Part shown: positions 43,031 through 55,678 of the stretch, in pieces
How the letters are laid out: each line of letters opens with the position of its first letter
Numbering within the stretch: position 1 is the first letter of the stretch
NCBI GenBank assembly: GCA_023715185.1
Contig: JAMCAN010000001.1
Span: 310,001 to 374,000, forward strand
From: Planococcus sp. MER TA 32b
Lineage (GTDB): Bacteria > Bacillota > Bacilli > Bacillales_A > Planococcaceae
DNA: 64,000 nucleotides
Direction of reading: 5' to 3'
The notes under the pieces: generated by a model
Told to the model about the DNA's origin: nothing
Databases searched by the model: none
Seen by the model: the letters and a program-made list of their open reading frames with translations, nothing else
Made by a program: the position numbers and the translations under genes

Positions 43031-43864
43031 TTGACTGAATTTTTAGCGGAAGTGATCGGAACGATGATTTTGATCATTTTTGGAGCCGGCGTTGTGGCCG
43101 GTGTCGCATTGAAGGATTCGAAAGCGGAAAACGGTGGCTGGATTGTGGTCACCATTGCCTGGGGGCTCGCAGTGACAATGGGCGTCTATGCGGTCGGGAA
43201 TTTTTCCGGCGCGCATTTAAATCCCGCTGTTACGCTGGGTTTTGCGTCTGTTGGTGAATTGCCCTGGGCAAAAGTTCCTGTTTACATAGCAGCTCAAATC
43301 ATCGGTGCCATTATTGGCGCTGCCATCGTGTTTTTCAATTATTTGCCGCATTGGTCACGGACAGAAGACAAGACAACAAAACTGGGCGTTTTTGCGACTA
43401 TTCCCGCTATCCGCCGGCCGCTTTCCAATTTGGTCAGTGAAATCATCGGGACCACTGTATTGGTCATGGGGCTCCTGTTCATCGGCGCCAACGAATTTAC
43501 CGATGGCTTGAACCCGTTGATCGTCGGGGCGCTGATCATCGCGATCGGCATGTCGCTCGGCGGCACGACAGGCTATGCCATCAACCCGGCGCGAGATTTG
43601 GGCCCGAGAATTGCCCACGCCTTGTTGCCGATTCCCGGCAAAGGCGGTTCGGACTGGTCTTATGCCTGGGTTCCTGTTGTCGGACCGGTTTTCGGCGGCA
43701 TTTATGGAGCCGTTTTCTACAAAGCCATATTTACAAGCGCATATGGATTGCCGTTTTGGATACTGAGCGCGATTTTCTTGGCGGTTTTATTGGCTGCTGC
43801 AGCTGCAGAATTGAAAAGAAGCCGCCGGAAGGCAGAGCAATTAGAAGAAACTACGGTTTCATAG
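43031..43864 (+). CDS. glpF: Glycerol uptake facilitator (aquaglyceroporin)
   Basis: This MIP-family protein of about 277 residues has six membrane segments and both pore boxes: GNFSGAHLNPAVTLG and GGTTGYAINPARDLGPR. The Asp after the second NPAR (RDLGPR) is typical of glycerol-conducting GlpF rather than water-only aquaporins. The TTG at 43031 is used because CTGGAGGAG lies ~7 nt upstream. It is cotranscribed with glpK1, which starts 18 nt after its stop. Confidence 0.95.
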   Translation: MTEFLAEVIGTMILIIFGAGVVAGVALKDSKAENGGWIVVTIAWGLAVTMGVYAVGNFSGAHLNPAVTLGFASVGELPWAKVPVYIAAQIIGAIIGAAIVFFNYLPHWSRTEDKTTKLGVFATIPAIRRPLSNLVSEIIGTTVLVMGLLFIGANEFTDGLNPLIVGALIIAIGMSLGGTTGYAINPARDLGPRIAHALLPIPGKGGSDWSYAWVPVVGPVFGGIYGAVFYKAIFTSAYGLPFWILSAIFLAVLLAAAAAELKRSRRKAEQLEETTVS

Positions 43865-45385
<1,521 letters not shown>

Positions 45386-45392
45386 AACAACC

Positions 45393-45484
45393 TTACAAGT
45401 TAATATCACAGGCCGGAGATAACGAGAGACCAAGCCAGTTCAGCAGAAGAAATTCTGCAGCTGTGCCGTGGTCTCTCTTTTTTT
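45393..45484 (+). promoter_or_regulatory. glpD leader with GlpP-type terminator
   Basis: ACAAGTTAA near 45395 matches the other glp leaders. The hairpin GAGAGACCA (45424) / TGGTCTCTC (45469) encloses an inner stem GCAGAA/TTCTGC and ends in seven T residues at 45478-45484. It lies before glpD and may also end the glpFK transcript. Confidence 0.75.
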
Positions 45485-45547
45485 GTGGAGATTGCAGGTA
45501 CAGGGCAATATATGCAAATCCATTTTAATAAAGAGGAGAGATTTTTG

Positions 45548-47203
<1,656 letters not shown>

Positions 47204-47225
47204 ACAGCATAAAAATATAGACAGA

Positions 47226-47255
47226 AAGCAGCCGTTTTTCTTCGGCTGCTTTTTG
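47226..47255 (+). terminator. Terminator after glpD
   Basis: AGCAGCCG-TTTTTCTT-CGGCTGCTTTTTG is a stem with a T tail. Confidence 0.8.
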
Positions 47256-47280
47256 CTTGCTCAAGTATCCAGACTAGGGA

Positions 47281-49063
<1,783 letters not shown>

Positions 49064-49085
49064 TAAGCGGCGGCTATAGAATTCG

Positions 49086-49142
49086 AGGGACCGAATCATC
49101 TGCAGGTTTTATTCTGCGGGTGACATTCGGTCCCTTTTTTTA
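49086..49142 (+). terminator. Terminator after glpK2
   Basis: GGGACCGAAT-CATCTGCAG / CTGCGGGTGACATTCGGTCCC forms a stem that is followed by TTTTTTT. Confidence 0.85.
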
Positions 49143-49149
49143 TTCGGTG

Positions 49150-49438
49150 AAAAAGTATCCTGTCAGCGCCTCTTTTTCTTATATAAATTGAAGTGAAAAA
49201 ATTAGCGCTTCGGCGCTATGGACAAGCCTCCCACAATAAGCCGAGAAGATCACTCGTCTTATGTCCGGTCGGCATTCGCCTGCTCCGGAGCCGCGCCTTT
49301 GCTGAGAGAAATTTCTATAGATAAGGAGTGGAAAAGTAAAGGTGTTTTGCGGAATATCAGTTTTTATAAATTACTTGTTCAATATATATTTTTTTATTCA
49401 GTGTAAGAAAAATATAAAAAAGTATCCTGTCAGCGCCT
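49150..49438. repeat. 22-bp direct repeat enclosing a partial dispersed repeat (copy C)
   Basis: The sequence AAAAAGTATCCTGTCAGCGC continues identically for 2 more bases and occurs at both 49150-49171 and 49417-49438. Between them, GTGTTTTGCGGAATATC (~49344-49360) matches the right end of copies A and D, but the matching left end is not clear. There is also a small hairpin AGCGC-TTCG-GCGCT at 49203. The rest of 49143-49502 shows no gene. Confidence 0.6.
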
Positions 49439-49502
49439 GATTAGCTATATAGGAAGTATAGGCGCCTTTTTAGGAATCTTGCCTGCAAAGGAGATGAGAA
49501 AA

Positions 49503-49943
49503 ATGACAAAAACGCAGTTTGTAAAACGGATCACGCATCCGGATTACGGCGAGCTTTATCAGTTTTATGAAGTGGATGGAACGACGCGGGAAGAGACCTT
49601 GCTGGATCCGTTCGATGCCGGAATCCTGCTGATGTCGGAAGTGGAGGAAGCCGAAGAGCTGCCGGAGATTTTGAAGATCTCGTCGAGACGGGGAGCGGAT
49701 GCCAGCGGATATTATGCCGGGGAGCGGTTTGTGGTGCGGAAAGGCTCGAAGTTTGCGGTGTCGGCTACGGCGAAATGCCCGAAAAATTATGTGAAGCTGC
49801 GCGAAAAGCTGATTTTGGAAGGCTTGCTGATTCCGCTGCACAATCAGCTGTTTTTACTGGAAGATCACGAGTTCGAATCGGCGAGGACGGCGATGGGAAC
49901 TGTCATTGGCGGCTGGGCGAAGGGCCCGCATGGCTGGAAATAG
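49503..49943 (+). CDS. DUF4357-domain protein
   Basis: This protein of about 146 residues has a C-terminal DUF4357-like region: GADASGYYAGERFVVRKGSK, KCPKNYVKLREKLILEGLLI, FLLEDHEFESARTAMGTVIG, and the final GPHGWK. In other bacteria this domain is often attached to GIY-YIG nucleases, but here it stands alone after a short N-terminal beta segment. The function is unknown. The ATG has AAAGGAGATG 6-8 nt upstream. Confidence 0.78.
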   Translation: MTKTQFVKRITHPDYGELYQFYEVDGTTREETLLDPFDAGILLMSEVEEAEELPEILKISSRRGADASGYYAGERFVVRKGSKFAVSATAKCPKNYVKLREKLILEGLLIPLHNQLFLLEDHEFESARTAMGTVIGGWAKGPHGWK

Positions 49944-49990
49944 CGGAAATGGAATTATCGTTTTAGATAAAAATTCAAAGGGGGTTAATC

Positions 49991-50962
49991 ATGAAAAACT
50001 TTTTAGCATTGCCGAATGTTGTGGATTTGCGCAGCCGTTTGCCGAAGGAACAGAATTACAGCGCACGGAGCAAGAGGATCACCACCCGCGTCTGGCATCA
50101 CTCACTGACGCTGTCGCATCTGACGGGATCGGATGCGGCAAGTTTCGCAAGCTATCATATAAAAGCAAACGGCTGGCCGGGAGTCGCGTATGCGATTATC
50201 ATCGAGCCGAAAAATGTCATCCAGACGCCGCGCGGGAAGCGGGCGCGCATTGTGTGGGCGCACGATTTTGACCGGCGTACATATCACGCCGGCAACGCCA
50301 ATGATTATTCGCTCGGCATTTGCGTAGCCGGCGATTACCGCAATGAGCGCATGCGGGATTTCGTCAAAGAGACGATTGATGAATTGCAGGCGGCGCTGGT
50401 GGCGGACGGCATCGGCCGCGAGGACAAATCACATCACGAAATGCCCGGCTACAGCTGGAAAGCGTGCTGCGTGTTCGACTATAAAGGGGCTTTCAAGTTC
50501 CTGAACCAGCAGGCGCTGGTCAAACCGGTGCCTGCGACTTATACCATCCAGGAAGGCGATACGTTCTGGAACATCGCGAATAATATGGACGGCATCCGGG
50601 TGGCGGATTTGGAGGCGGCGAATCCGGGCATCGACAGCCGGTCTCTGCAGATCGGCCAGGTCATCAAGCTGGGAACGGCGAAAGGGGCCGCTTCAAAAGA
50701 GAAGTCCGTACGAGACCGGCAAATCGCCATGAAAGAATATGTTTTATTGCCGAAAACGGCGAAGACGTGGAAGACCTACCGGCTGGACGTGGCGCCGGTT
50801 GCGAAAAACAGTGACTGGAGTTTGACGCCGGCGGAGTTTGGGGGGCTGGAATATGAGATACTGGGCTATCCGCAAGCGTATATTGCGACGATTGAAACGG
50901 GCAGAGGCTATCGGAATATTTATGTTGCGCCGTCGACCGGTGCCAAGATTTTTATGAAATAA
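49991..50962 (+). CDS. N-acetylmuramoyl-L-alanine amidase-like protein with LysM domain
   Basis: In this 323-residue protein residues ~30-175 resemble amidase_2/PGRP enzymes: TRVWHHSLTLS with a zinc-binding His, SYHIKANGWPGVAYAIIIEP, YHAGNANDYSLGICVAGDY and SHHEMPGYSWKACC with the further metal ligands. A LysM motif follows at ~185-228 (YTIQEGDTFWNIANNMDGI, IDSRSLQIGQVIKLG), then a ~90-residue C-terminal domain of unknown type. No signal peptide is visible, so phage origin or holin-type export is possible. The ATG follows AAAGGGGG. Confidence 0.85.
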   Translation: MKNFLALPNVVDLRSRLPKEQNYSARSKRITTRVWHHSLTLSHLTGSDAASFASYHIKANGWPGVAYAIIIEPKNVIQTPRGKRARIVWAHDFDRRTYHAGNANDYSLGICVAGDYRNERMRDFVKETIDELQAALVADGIGREDKSHHEMPGYSWKACCVFDYKGAFKFLNQQALVKPVPATYTIQEGDTFWNIANNMDGIRVADLEAANPGIDSRSLQIGQVIKLGTAKGAASKEKSVRDRQIAMKEYVLLPKTAKTWKTYRLDVAPVAKNSDWSLTPAEFGGLEYEILGYPQAYIATIETGRGYRNIYVAPSTGAKIFMK

Positions 50963-50969
50963 AGGACGA

Positions 50970-51005
50970 AAAGCCGCTCATTTTTAGCTGAGGGGCTTTT
51001 TTATT
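50970..51005 (+). terminator. Terminator after the amidase gene
   Basis: AAGCC-GCTCA / TGAGGGGCTTTTTTA forms a hairpin with an A/T-rich loop and a T6 tail. Confidence 0.75.
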
Positions 51006-51038
51006 TGCCATAAAGGATTGCCGCATTTCATTACGTGG

Positions 51039-51060
51039 TATAGAATAAGAACAAATGTTC
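51039..51060 (+). promoter_or_regulatory. LexA (SOS) box at the promoter of the YolD-like gene
   Basis: GAACAAATGTTC at 51049-51060 is a perfect GAAC-N4-GTTC core of the Bacillus LexA/DinR box. It sits next to a -10-like TATAGAAT (51039-51046) and 25 bp before the start of the YolD-like gene. DNA-damage induction of that gene is predicted. Confidence 0.82.
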
Positions 51061-51084
51061 TTATTTTTACAGGAGGTGGTCGCA

Positions 51085-51450
51085 GTGAAGAAGATGAATA
51101 AAGAGTTCAAGATGCAGGGCGATATCAAGGACCGGGGGAATATCAAATGGCAGGGGCTCATGCTGCCGGAGCATATCCAGATGCTGCGCGAATGGTACGC
51201 GGAAGATGAACATGTGCCGAAACCGGATCTCGATGAGTTCGATCTGCAGCTGATCCAGGAAGAACTCGATATCGCGTTGAAGCGGAAATGCGAAGTGCTG
51301 ATCGAGACCTGGAGGGACAAGCAGATATTCAAGCATCGCGGCATCATCGAGCGCATCGATGTGGCGCACCGCGAACTGGTTTACGAGAGTCCGTTCGGGA
51401 TGGAGCGGCTGGTGCTGGACGAGATTGTGGGGGTTACGTTGATCGATTAG
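51085..51450 (+). CDS. YolD-like family protein
   Basis: This protein of about 121 residues has the YolD layout DRGNIKWQGLMLPEHIQMLREW, then an acidic helix (DLDEFDLQLIQEELDIAL) and a beta domain ending in IIERIDVAHRELVYE...DEIVGVTLID. YolD-like proteins are usually paired with UvrX/DinB-type Y-family polymerases in SOS operons; no polymerase gene follows here. The GTG at 51085 has AGGAGGTGG ~6 nt upstream. The LexA box supports an SOS role. Confidence 0.88.
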   Translation: MKKMNKEFKMQGDIKDRGNIKWQGLMLPEHIQMLREWYAEDEHVPKPDLDEFDLQLIQEELDIALKRKCEVLIETWRDKQIFKHRGIIERIDVAHRELVYESPFGMERLVLDEIVGVTLID

Positions 51451-51451
51451 G

Positions 51452-51480
51452 AGGACTGCCTGTTGGGCGGTCCGCTTTTT
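51452..51480 (+). terminator. Terminator after the YolD-like gene
   Basis: GGACTGCC-TGTT-GGGCGGTCC is followed by GCTTTTT. Confidence 0.75.
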
Positions 51481-51679
51481 AGATTTATGAAAAGCTTACG
51501 TAAGCCTTTTATACCAGAATTTCCTATTTCTTAAATTTCCTTCTTTTCCCATTGAGCCATAAGGTTCGGTTGTCGAATTATTGTAATAGGTAAAATATTT
51601 CAAATATAAATAATTATCTGTTTTTTATTGTAAGTTGAATTTCGCTTCCCTATACTGAAGCTATCAAAGCGAGGGAGGA

Positions 51680-53317
51680 ATGAAATTGAAGAAAAAGTAT
51701 ATAGTACCGGTTATCTTATCTTCTGCTCTTGCAGCAAGCTCATTTACCGCCAGCAATGCTTTAGCACAGCACCCGGACCAGCCGGATAAAAGCTGGAATG
51801 AAAATGCCAATGTCCCGATTTTCGTAAAGGAGAAATTCGCGGAAAAACGGGCTTCCAGCAATGCTTCAAATGCCCTTGATTATCTGGAAAAGAACGAGAA
51901 GAAAACAGGGTTGAAGAATCCGAAGAAAAATTTGAAGCAGAAAGAGACGGAAAAGGATTCACTCGGCATGACTCATGTGCGATTCAGCCAAACCATAAAT
52001 GGGGTCCCGGTGGAAGGCGCTGAAGTAGTGGTCCATTACAGCGGAAACGATGAGCTGGTCTCTGTGAACGGCAGCCATTTCCCGGAAGTTGAAGAAGAAG
52101 CGGTTGACACGACTCCTTCCGAAAGTGTGATGAAAGCAGTACAGACGGCTAAAAAAGCGGTTGAAGCGCCAGAAAAGCTGGAGTATGACCCTGTGTCTGA
52201 ACTGGTCGTTTATCCGTTCGATGGAGAAAACCGCCTGGCTTACAAAGTGAATGTCAATTTCCTCGGGGAAAAGCCGGGTAACTGGTTTGTGTTCGTGGAT
52301 GCAAACAACGGCGAAGTAATCGATCAGTACAATGCCATCATGCATGCTGATGAAATCCATCACTCAGTGGGAACCGGTGTATTGGGCGGCCAGCGCAAAA
52401 TACATACGACAAAGGAAAAGCAGCCTGGCCAAGGGACGGTCTTCAGTTTGTCCGATGAATCACATGAAGGATTGGAAGGCATTTACACATTTGATGCAAA
52501 TGATGGGGAGATAATGACGAACCGCAGTGCATCGTGGAAAGACGAATACCTGCGGCCTGCAGTGGATGCGCATTATAATTCGGAACAAGTCTATGAATAT
52601 TTCCATGATGAACATGACCGCAACTCGCTGGACGACAACGGGATGGCCATCATTTCCTACGTTCACTACGGCGACAATTACAATAACGCTTTCTGGAACG
52701 GCCGGCAGATGACTTATGGTGACGGCGACGGTTCGTTCATGGTGCCATTGTCAGCGGGGCTGGATGTTGCGGCTCATGAAATGACGCACGGTGTTATTTC
52801 AAATTCGGCAAATCTTCAATACCGTTTCGAGTCAGGTGCATTGAATGAGTCGTTTGCTGATATTTTCGGGACTTTGGTTGACGCGGACGATTGGGAAGTC
52901 GGCGAAGATATCATGGGGCCGGATGCTAAGGCGGACGGGCGCGCTTCCTTGCGCAGCTTGAGTGATCCGAGCAAATACCCGGTGAACGAAGATTATGTGC
53001 CTTACGGGAATGGAGAAGGGAAGTATCCTTCGCATATGGATGAATTCTATGATTTGCCGAGACATCTTGATAATGGAGGCGTCCATATCAATTCTTCCAT
53101 CACCAACCATGCTGCTTACCTGATTGGTGAGGAAATCGGGAAGGAAAAATTAGGGCAGATTTTCTATCGCACTCTGACTGTTTATCTGACACCGACGTCA
53201 AACTTCAGTGATGCACGAAGAGCGGCTATCCAGTCTGCAGTTGATCTTTACGGAGAAGGCAGTGCGGAAGCTGCAGCTACGGCAGACGGCTTTGACAGTG
53301 TGGGAATTTACGAATAA
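51680..53317 (+). CDS. Secreted neutral metalloprotease (thermolysin family M4)
   Basis: This 545-residue preproenzyme has a signal peptide MKLKKKYIVPVILSSALAAS ending near ALAQ (residue ~30). A long FTP/PepSY propeptide follows (DSLGMTHVRFSQTINGVPVE, ENRLAYKVNVNFLGEKPGNW), then a mature domain from ~residue 220. The zinc site is DVAAHEMTHGVIS (HExxH) with the third ligand Glu in GALNESFADIFG. The catalytic His region is NGGVHINSSITNHAAYL. GAGGGAGG precedes the ATG, and a ~230-bp leader with no gene lies upstream. Confidence 0.96.
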   Translation: MKLKKKYIVPVILSSALAASSFTASNALAQHPDQPDKSWNENANVPIFVKEKFAEKRASSNASNALDYLEKNEKKTGLKNPKKNLKQKETEKDSLGMTHVRFSQTINGVPVEGAEVVVHYSGNDELVSVNGSHFPEVEEEAVDTTPSESVMKAVQTAKKAVEAPEKLEYDPVSELVVYPFDGENRLAYKVNVNFLGEKPGNWFVFVDANNGEVIDQYNAIMHADEIHHSVGTGVLGGQRKIHTTKEKQPGQGTVFSLSDESHEGLEGIYTFDANDGEIMTNRSASWKDEYLRPAVDAHYNSEQVYEYFHDEHDRNSLDDNGMAIISYVHYGDNYNNAFWNGRQMTYGDGDGSFMVPLSAGLDVAAHEMTHGVISNSANLQYRFESGALNESFADIFGTLVDADDWEVGEDIMGPDAKADGRASLRSLSDPSKYPVNEDYVPYGNGEGKYPSHMDEFYDLPRHLDNGGVHINSSITNHAAYLIGEEIGKEKLGQIFYRTLTVYLTPTSNFSDARRAAIQSAVDLYGEGSAEAAATADGFDSVGIYE

Positions 53318-53395
53318 AAGCTTTCTGTTCTGGAGGAAGGCTGACTGCGGTATGTAAAGCAGCAATTCGACTTAACAGTTTGAAGAATTACAGTA

Positions 53396-53446
53396 AAGCC
53401 GGGTGTGCAGGAGACTTCTCCTGCACATCCGGTTTTCTGTTTTTTA
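53396..53446 (+). terminator. Terminator after the M4 protease
   Basis: CCGGGTGTGCAGGAGA-C-TTCTCCTGCACATCCGG forms a 16-17 bp stem that is followed by T-rich sequence. Confidence 0.9.
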
Positions 53447-53571
53447 TTTCGATAAATAGCAGTCGCAAGCGCTGGTGCTGGACGTGTCCGGTCAATTGAC
53501 TGTCCCTGGCGCTTCCTGTATATTGAAAAAGTAATTAATTGTCAGAAAAATTAAACAGAAGGAGGTCGGCC

Positions 53572-54780
53572 ATGTACGAAACGATCATTGAGCCCCGGGT
53601 GTCCGAAACGGACGGGGTGGGGCACATTAACAATACGACCGTGCCGGTGTGGTTTGAAGCGGCGCGGAATGACATCTTTAAGCTGTTTACGCCGGATCAT
53701 TCATTCAAGGACTGGAAGATGATCATCCTGAATATGAATGTGGCGTATAAGAGCCAGATTTATTTTGGGCGCGATGTGCTGATCAAAACCTGGGTGAGCC
53801 GGATCGGCAATTCAAGTCTGGAGCTGTACGAAGAGATTTGGCAAAATGATATTTTATGCGCGGAAGGCAAGGTTACATACGTGAATTTCAATCTGGAAGC
53901 GCAGAAAGCGGAGCGGATACCGGATTCAATCCGCGAAGAGCTTGAGAAGCATTTATTACATAATGAAACAAATGAAGAAGAATCGGCTTTATTTTCTGGA
54001 GAGAGGGGAATCGGCATGACGAAGAATTTTGAAGGACGCACAGCATTGGTTACGGGAGGGAGCAGAGGGATCGGCAGGCAAATCGCCGAACGTTTTGCGG
54101 AAGAAGGGGCGAATGTCGCGATCATCGACATCAACGAGGAAGCGCTGGCCGCCGCGAAAGGCGAGCTGGAGGCAAAAGGCTATTCCGTGTATGCGAAAGT
54201 GGCGAGTGTAACGGAGAAAGAGCAAGTGGAAGATGCGGTAGCGGAAGTGAACGGACATTTCGGCTCCATCGATATCCTGGTGAACAATGCAGGCGTCATC
54301 CGGGACAATATGCTGTTCAAAATGACGGATGAAGACTGGCTGACGGTCATGGATGTGCATTTGAAAGGCGCGTTTTTCGCGACACGCGCAGCGCAGAAGT
54401 ACATGATCGACAAGAAATACGGCAGAATCATCAATATTTCGTCCACTTCGGCACTCGGAAACAGAGGCCAGGCGAATTACGCGACGGCCAAAGCGGGGCT
54501 GCAGGGCTTCACGAAGACACTGGCGATTGAACTCGGCAAGTTCGGAGTAACGGCGAATGCGGTGGCGCCGGGCTTTATCGAAACGGATATGACGAAAGCG
54601 ACGGCGGAACGCATGGGTGTGCCGTTTGACGGCTTCGTCCAAGCGAACGTGGCGATGATTCCCGTCGGCAGAAGCGGCAAGCCGGAAGATATCGCGAACG
54701 CCGTGGCGTTTTTCGCGGATGAACGTTCTTCTTTCGTATCCGGCCAGGTCTTGTATGTCGCGGGCGGACCGAAGGACTGA
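53572..54780 (+). CDS. Acyl-CoA thioesterase (4HBT) fused to FabG-like SDR reductase
   Basis: This single frame of about 402 residues carries two enzymes. Residues ~1-135 form a hot-dog thioesterase (VSETDGVGHINNTTVPVWFEAARNDIF, MNVAYKSQIYFGRDVLIKTW). Residues ~149-402 form an SDR: VTGGSRGIGRQIAERF, DILVNNAGVIRDN, INISSTSALGNRGQANYATAKAG (Ser-Tyr-Lys), APGFIETDMT and VAGGPKD. The join retains an internal ATG (54016) with GAGAGGGG upstream, so a separate SDR may also be made. The first ATG follows AAGGAGGTC. It heads an operon with two MaoC-like dehydratases, pointing to 3-hydroxyacyl-thioester chemistry. Confidence 0.88.
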   Translation: MYETIIEPRVSETDGVGHINNTTVPVWFEAARNDIFKLFTPDHSFKDWKMIILNMNVAYKSQIYFGRDVLIKTWVSRIGNSSLELYEEIWQNDILCAEGKVTYVNFNLEAQKAERIPDSIREELEKHLLHNETNEEESALFSGERGIGMTKNFEGRTALVTGGSRGIGRQIAERFAEEGANVAIIDINEEALAAAKGELEAKGYSVYAKVASVTEKEQVEDAVAEVNGHFGSIDILVNNAGVIRDNMLFKMTDEDWLTVMDVHLKGAFFATRAAQKYMIDKKYGRIINISSTSALGNRGQANYATAKAGLQGFTKTLAIELGKFGVTANAVAPGFIETDMTKATAERMGVPFDGFVQANVAMIPVGRSGKPEDIANAVAFFADERSSFVSGQVLYVAGGPKD

Positions 54781-54796
54781 GAGAGGGGATGGGCGA

Positions 54797-55246
54797 ATGC
54801 TGAAAGAGATGATTGGCAGACGGTCGGAGAAAACGAAAAATGTGATTGAACGCGGTGCGGTCAAGAAATTTGCGGAAGCGATTAGAGATGCTTCGCCGCT
54901 GTTCACGGATGAAGAAGCGGGAAAACAGTCTGTTTACGGCAGGAATATTGCGCCGCCGACGTTCCCGGTCACTTTCGACAGCGGGTCGATTCCGGGACTG
55001 AACCTGCCACCGAAAGGGTTGATTCACGGCGAACAGAAATACGTCTATACACGTCCGCTTTATGTAGGCGAAGAAGTCTATTGCTGGATCGAAGTGAAAG
55101 ATTATTACGAGCGGACCGGCAGTTTCGGGAAGATGGGCTTTCTGATTATGGTTCGTTACGGAGAAGACGCAGAGGGGGAGATGCTCTTTTCTGAAGAACG
55201 TGTAATCATCATCAATGAAGCTGCCCGGAAGGAGATGGTGAAATGA
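54797..55246 (+). CDS. FAS1-like/MaoC N-terminal dehydratase subunit
   Basis: This 149-residue hot-dog protein has MIGRRSEKTKNVIERGAVKK, FAEAIRDASPLFTDEEAG, NIAPPTFPVTFD and LIHGEQKYVYTRPLYVGEEV, the typical layout of the non-catalytic subunit (HadA or HadC-like) of (R)-hydroxyacyl dehydratases. It overlaps the next gene by 4 nt (ATGA), which encodes the catalytic partner. GAGAGGGG lies upstream of the ATG. Confidence 0.87.
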   Translation: MLKEMIGRRSEKTKNVIERGAVKKFAEAIRDASPLFTDEEAGKQSVYGRNIAPPTFPVTFDSGSIPGLNLPPKGLIHGEQKYVYTRPLYVGEEVYCWIEVKDYYERTGSFGKMGFLIMVRYGEDAEGEMLFSEERVIIINEAARKEMVK

Positions 55247-55674
55247 GCGGAATCGGACAGATGGAAGTGGGGAAAACGCTGCCTGTGATTCGGCTTGAGC
55301 CGGTATCGCGGCTGGATCTTATTAAATATGCCGGAGCTTCCGGCGATTTCAACCCCATACATACGATTGACGAGGAAGCGGAAAGCGCCGGGCTTCCCGG
55401 CATCATCGCGCACGGCATGTGGACGATGGGGAATCTTGCGAAACTTTTTACGCTTTATTTGGGTGAAGGTTTTATTGAAACCTATTCGATCCGTTTTAAA
55501 GGAATGGTGTTTCTGGGAGATGTCGTGTCGCTGCAGGCGGAGCTGACGGAGGAGGAAAGTGGGAAGCTGATTTTTGAAGTTGCGGCAGTCAATCAGGACG
55601 ATAAAAGAGTGCTGGCCGGCAATTTGACTTTTTCTTTGCTTGCGAATCAGCCGCCAGCTGCCGAAAGGAGCTGA
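55243..55674 (+). CDS. MaoC-like (R)-specific hydroxyacyl dehydratase, catalytic subunit
   Basis: This 143-residue protein has the hydratase-2 motif YAGASGDFNPIHTIDEEAES...GIIAHGMWTMG, with the catalytic Asp and His in place. With the preceding gene it probably forms a HadAB-like heterodimer that dehydrates (R)-3-hydroxyacyl thioesters made by the FabG-like SDR. It is translationally coupled to both neighbours. Confidence 0.9.
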   Translation: MSGIGQMEVGKTLPVIRLEPVSRLDLIKYAGASGDFNPIHTIDEEAESAGLPGIIAHGMWTMGNLAKLFTLYLGEGFIETYSIRFKGMVFLGDVVSLQAELTEEESGKLIFEVAAVNQDDKRVLAGNLTFSLLANQPPAAERS

Positions 55675-55678
55675 TTGC

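Noticed and set aside
45485-45547. Longer N-terminus for GlpD
   Set aside because: The upstream ATG has no ribosome site and lies just past the leader terminator; ATG 45548 follows AAAGAGGAGAG.
49218-49406. Plus-strand ORF of 62 aa after glpK2
   Set aside because: No ribosome site is present, it overlaps dispersed repeat copy C, and its composition is not protein-like.
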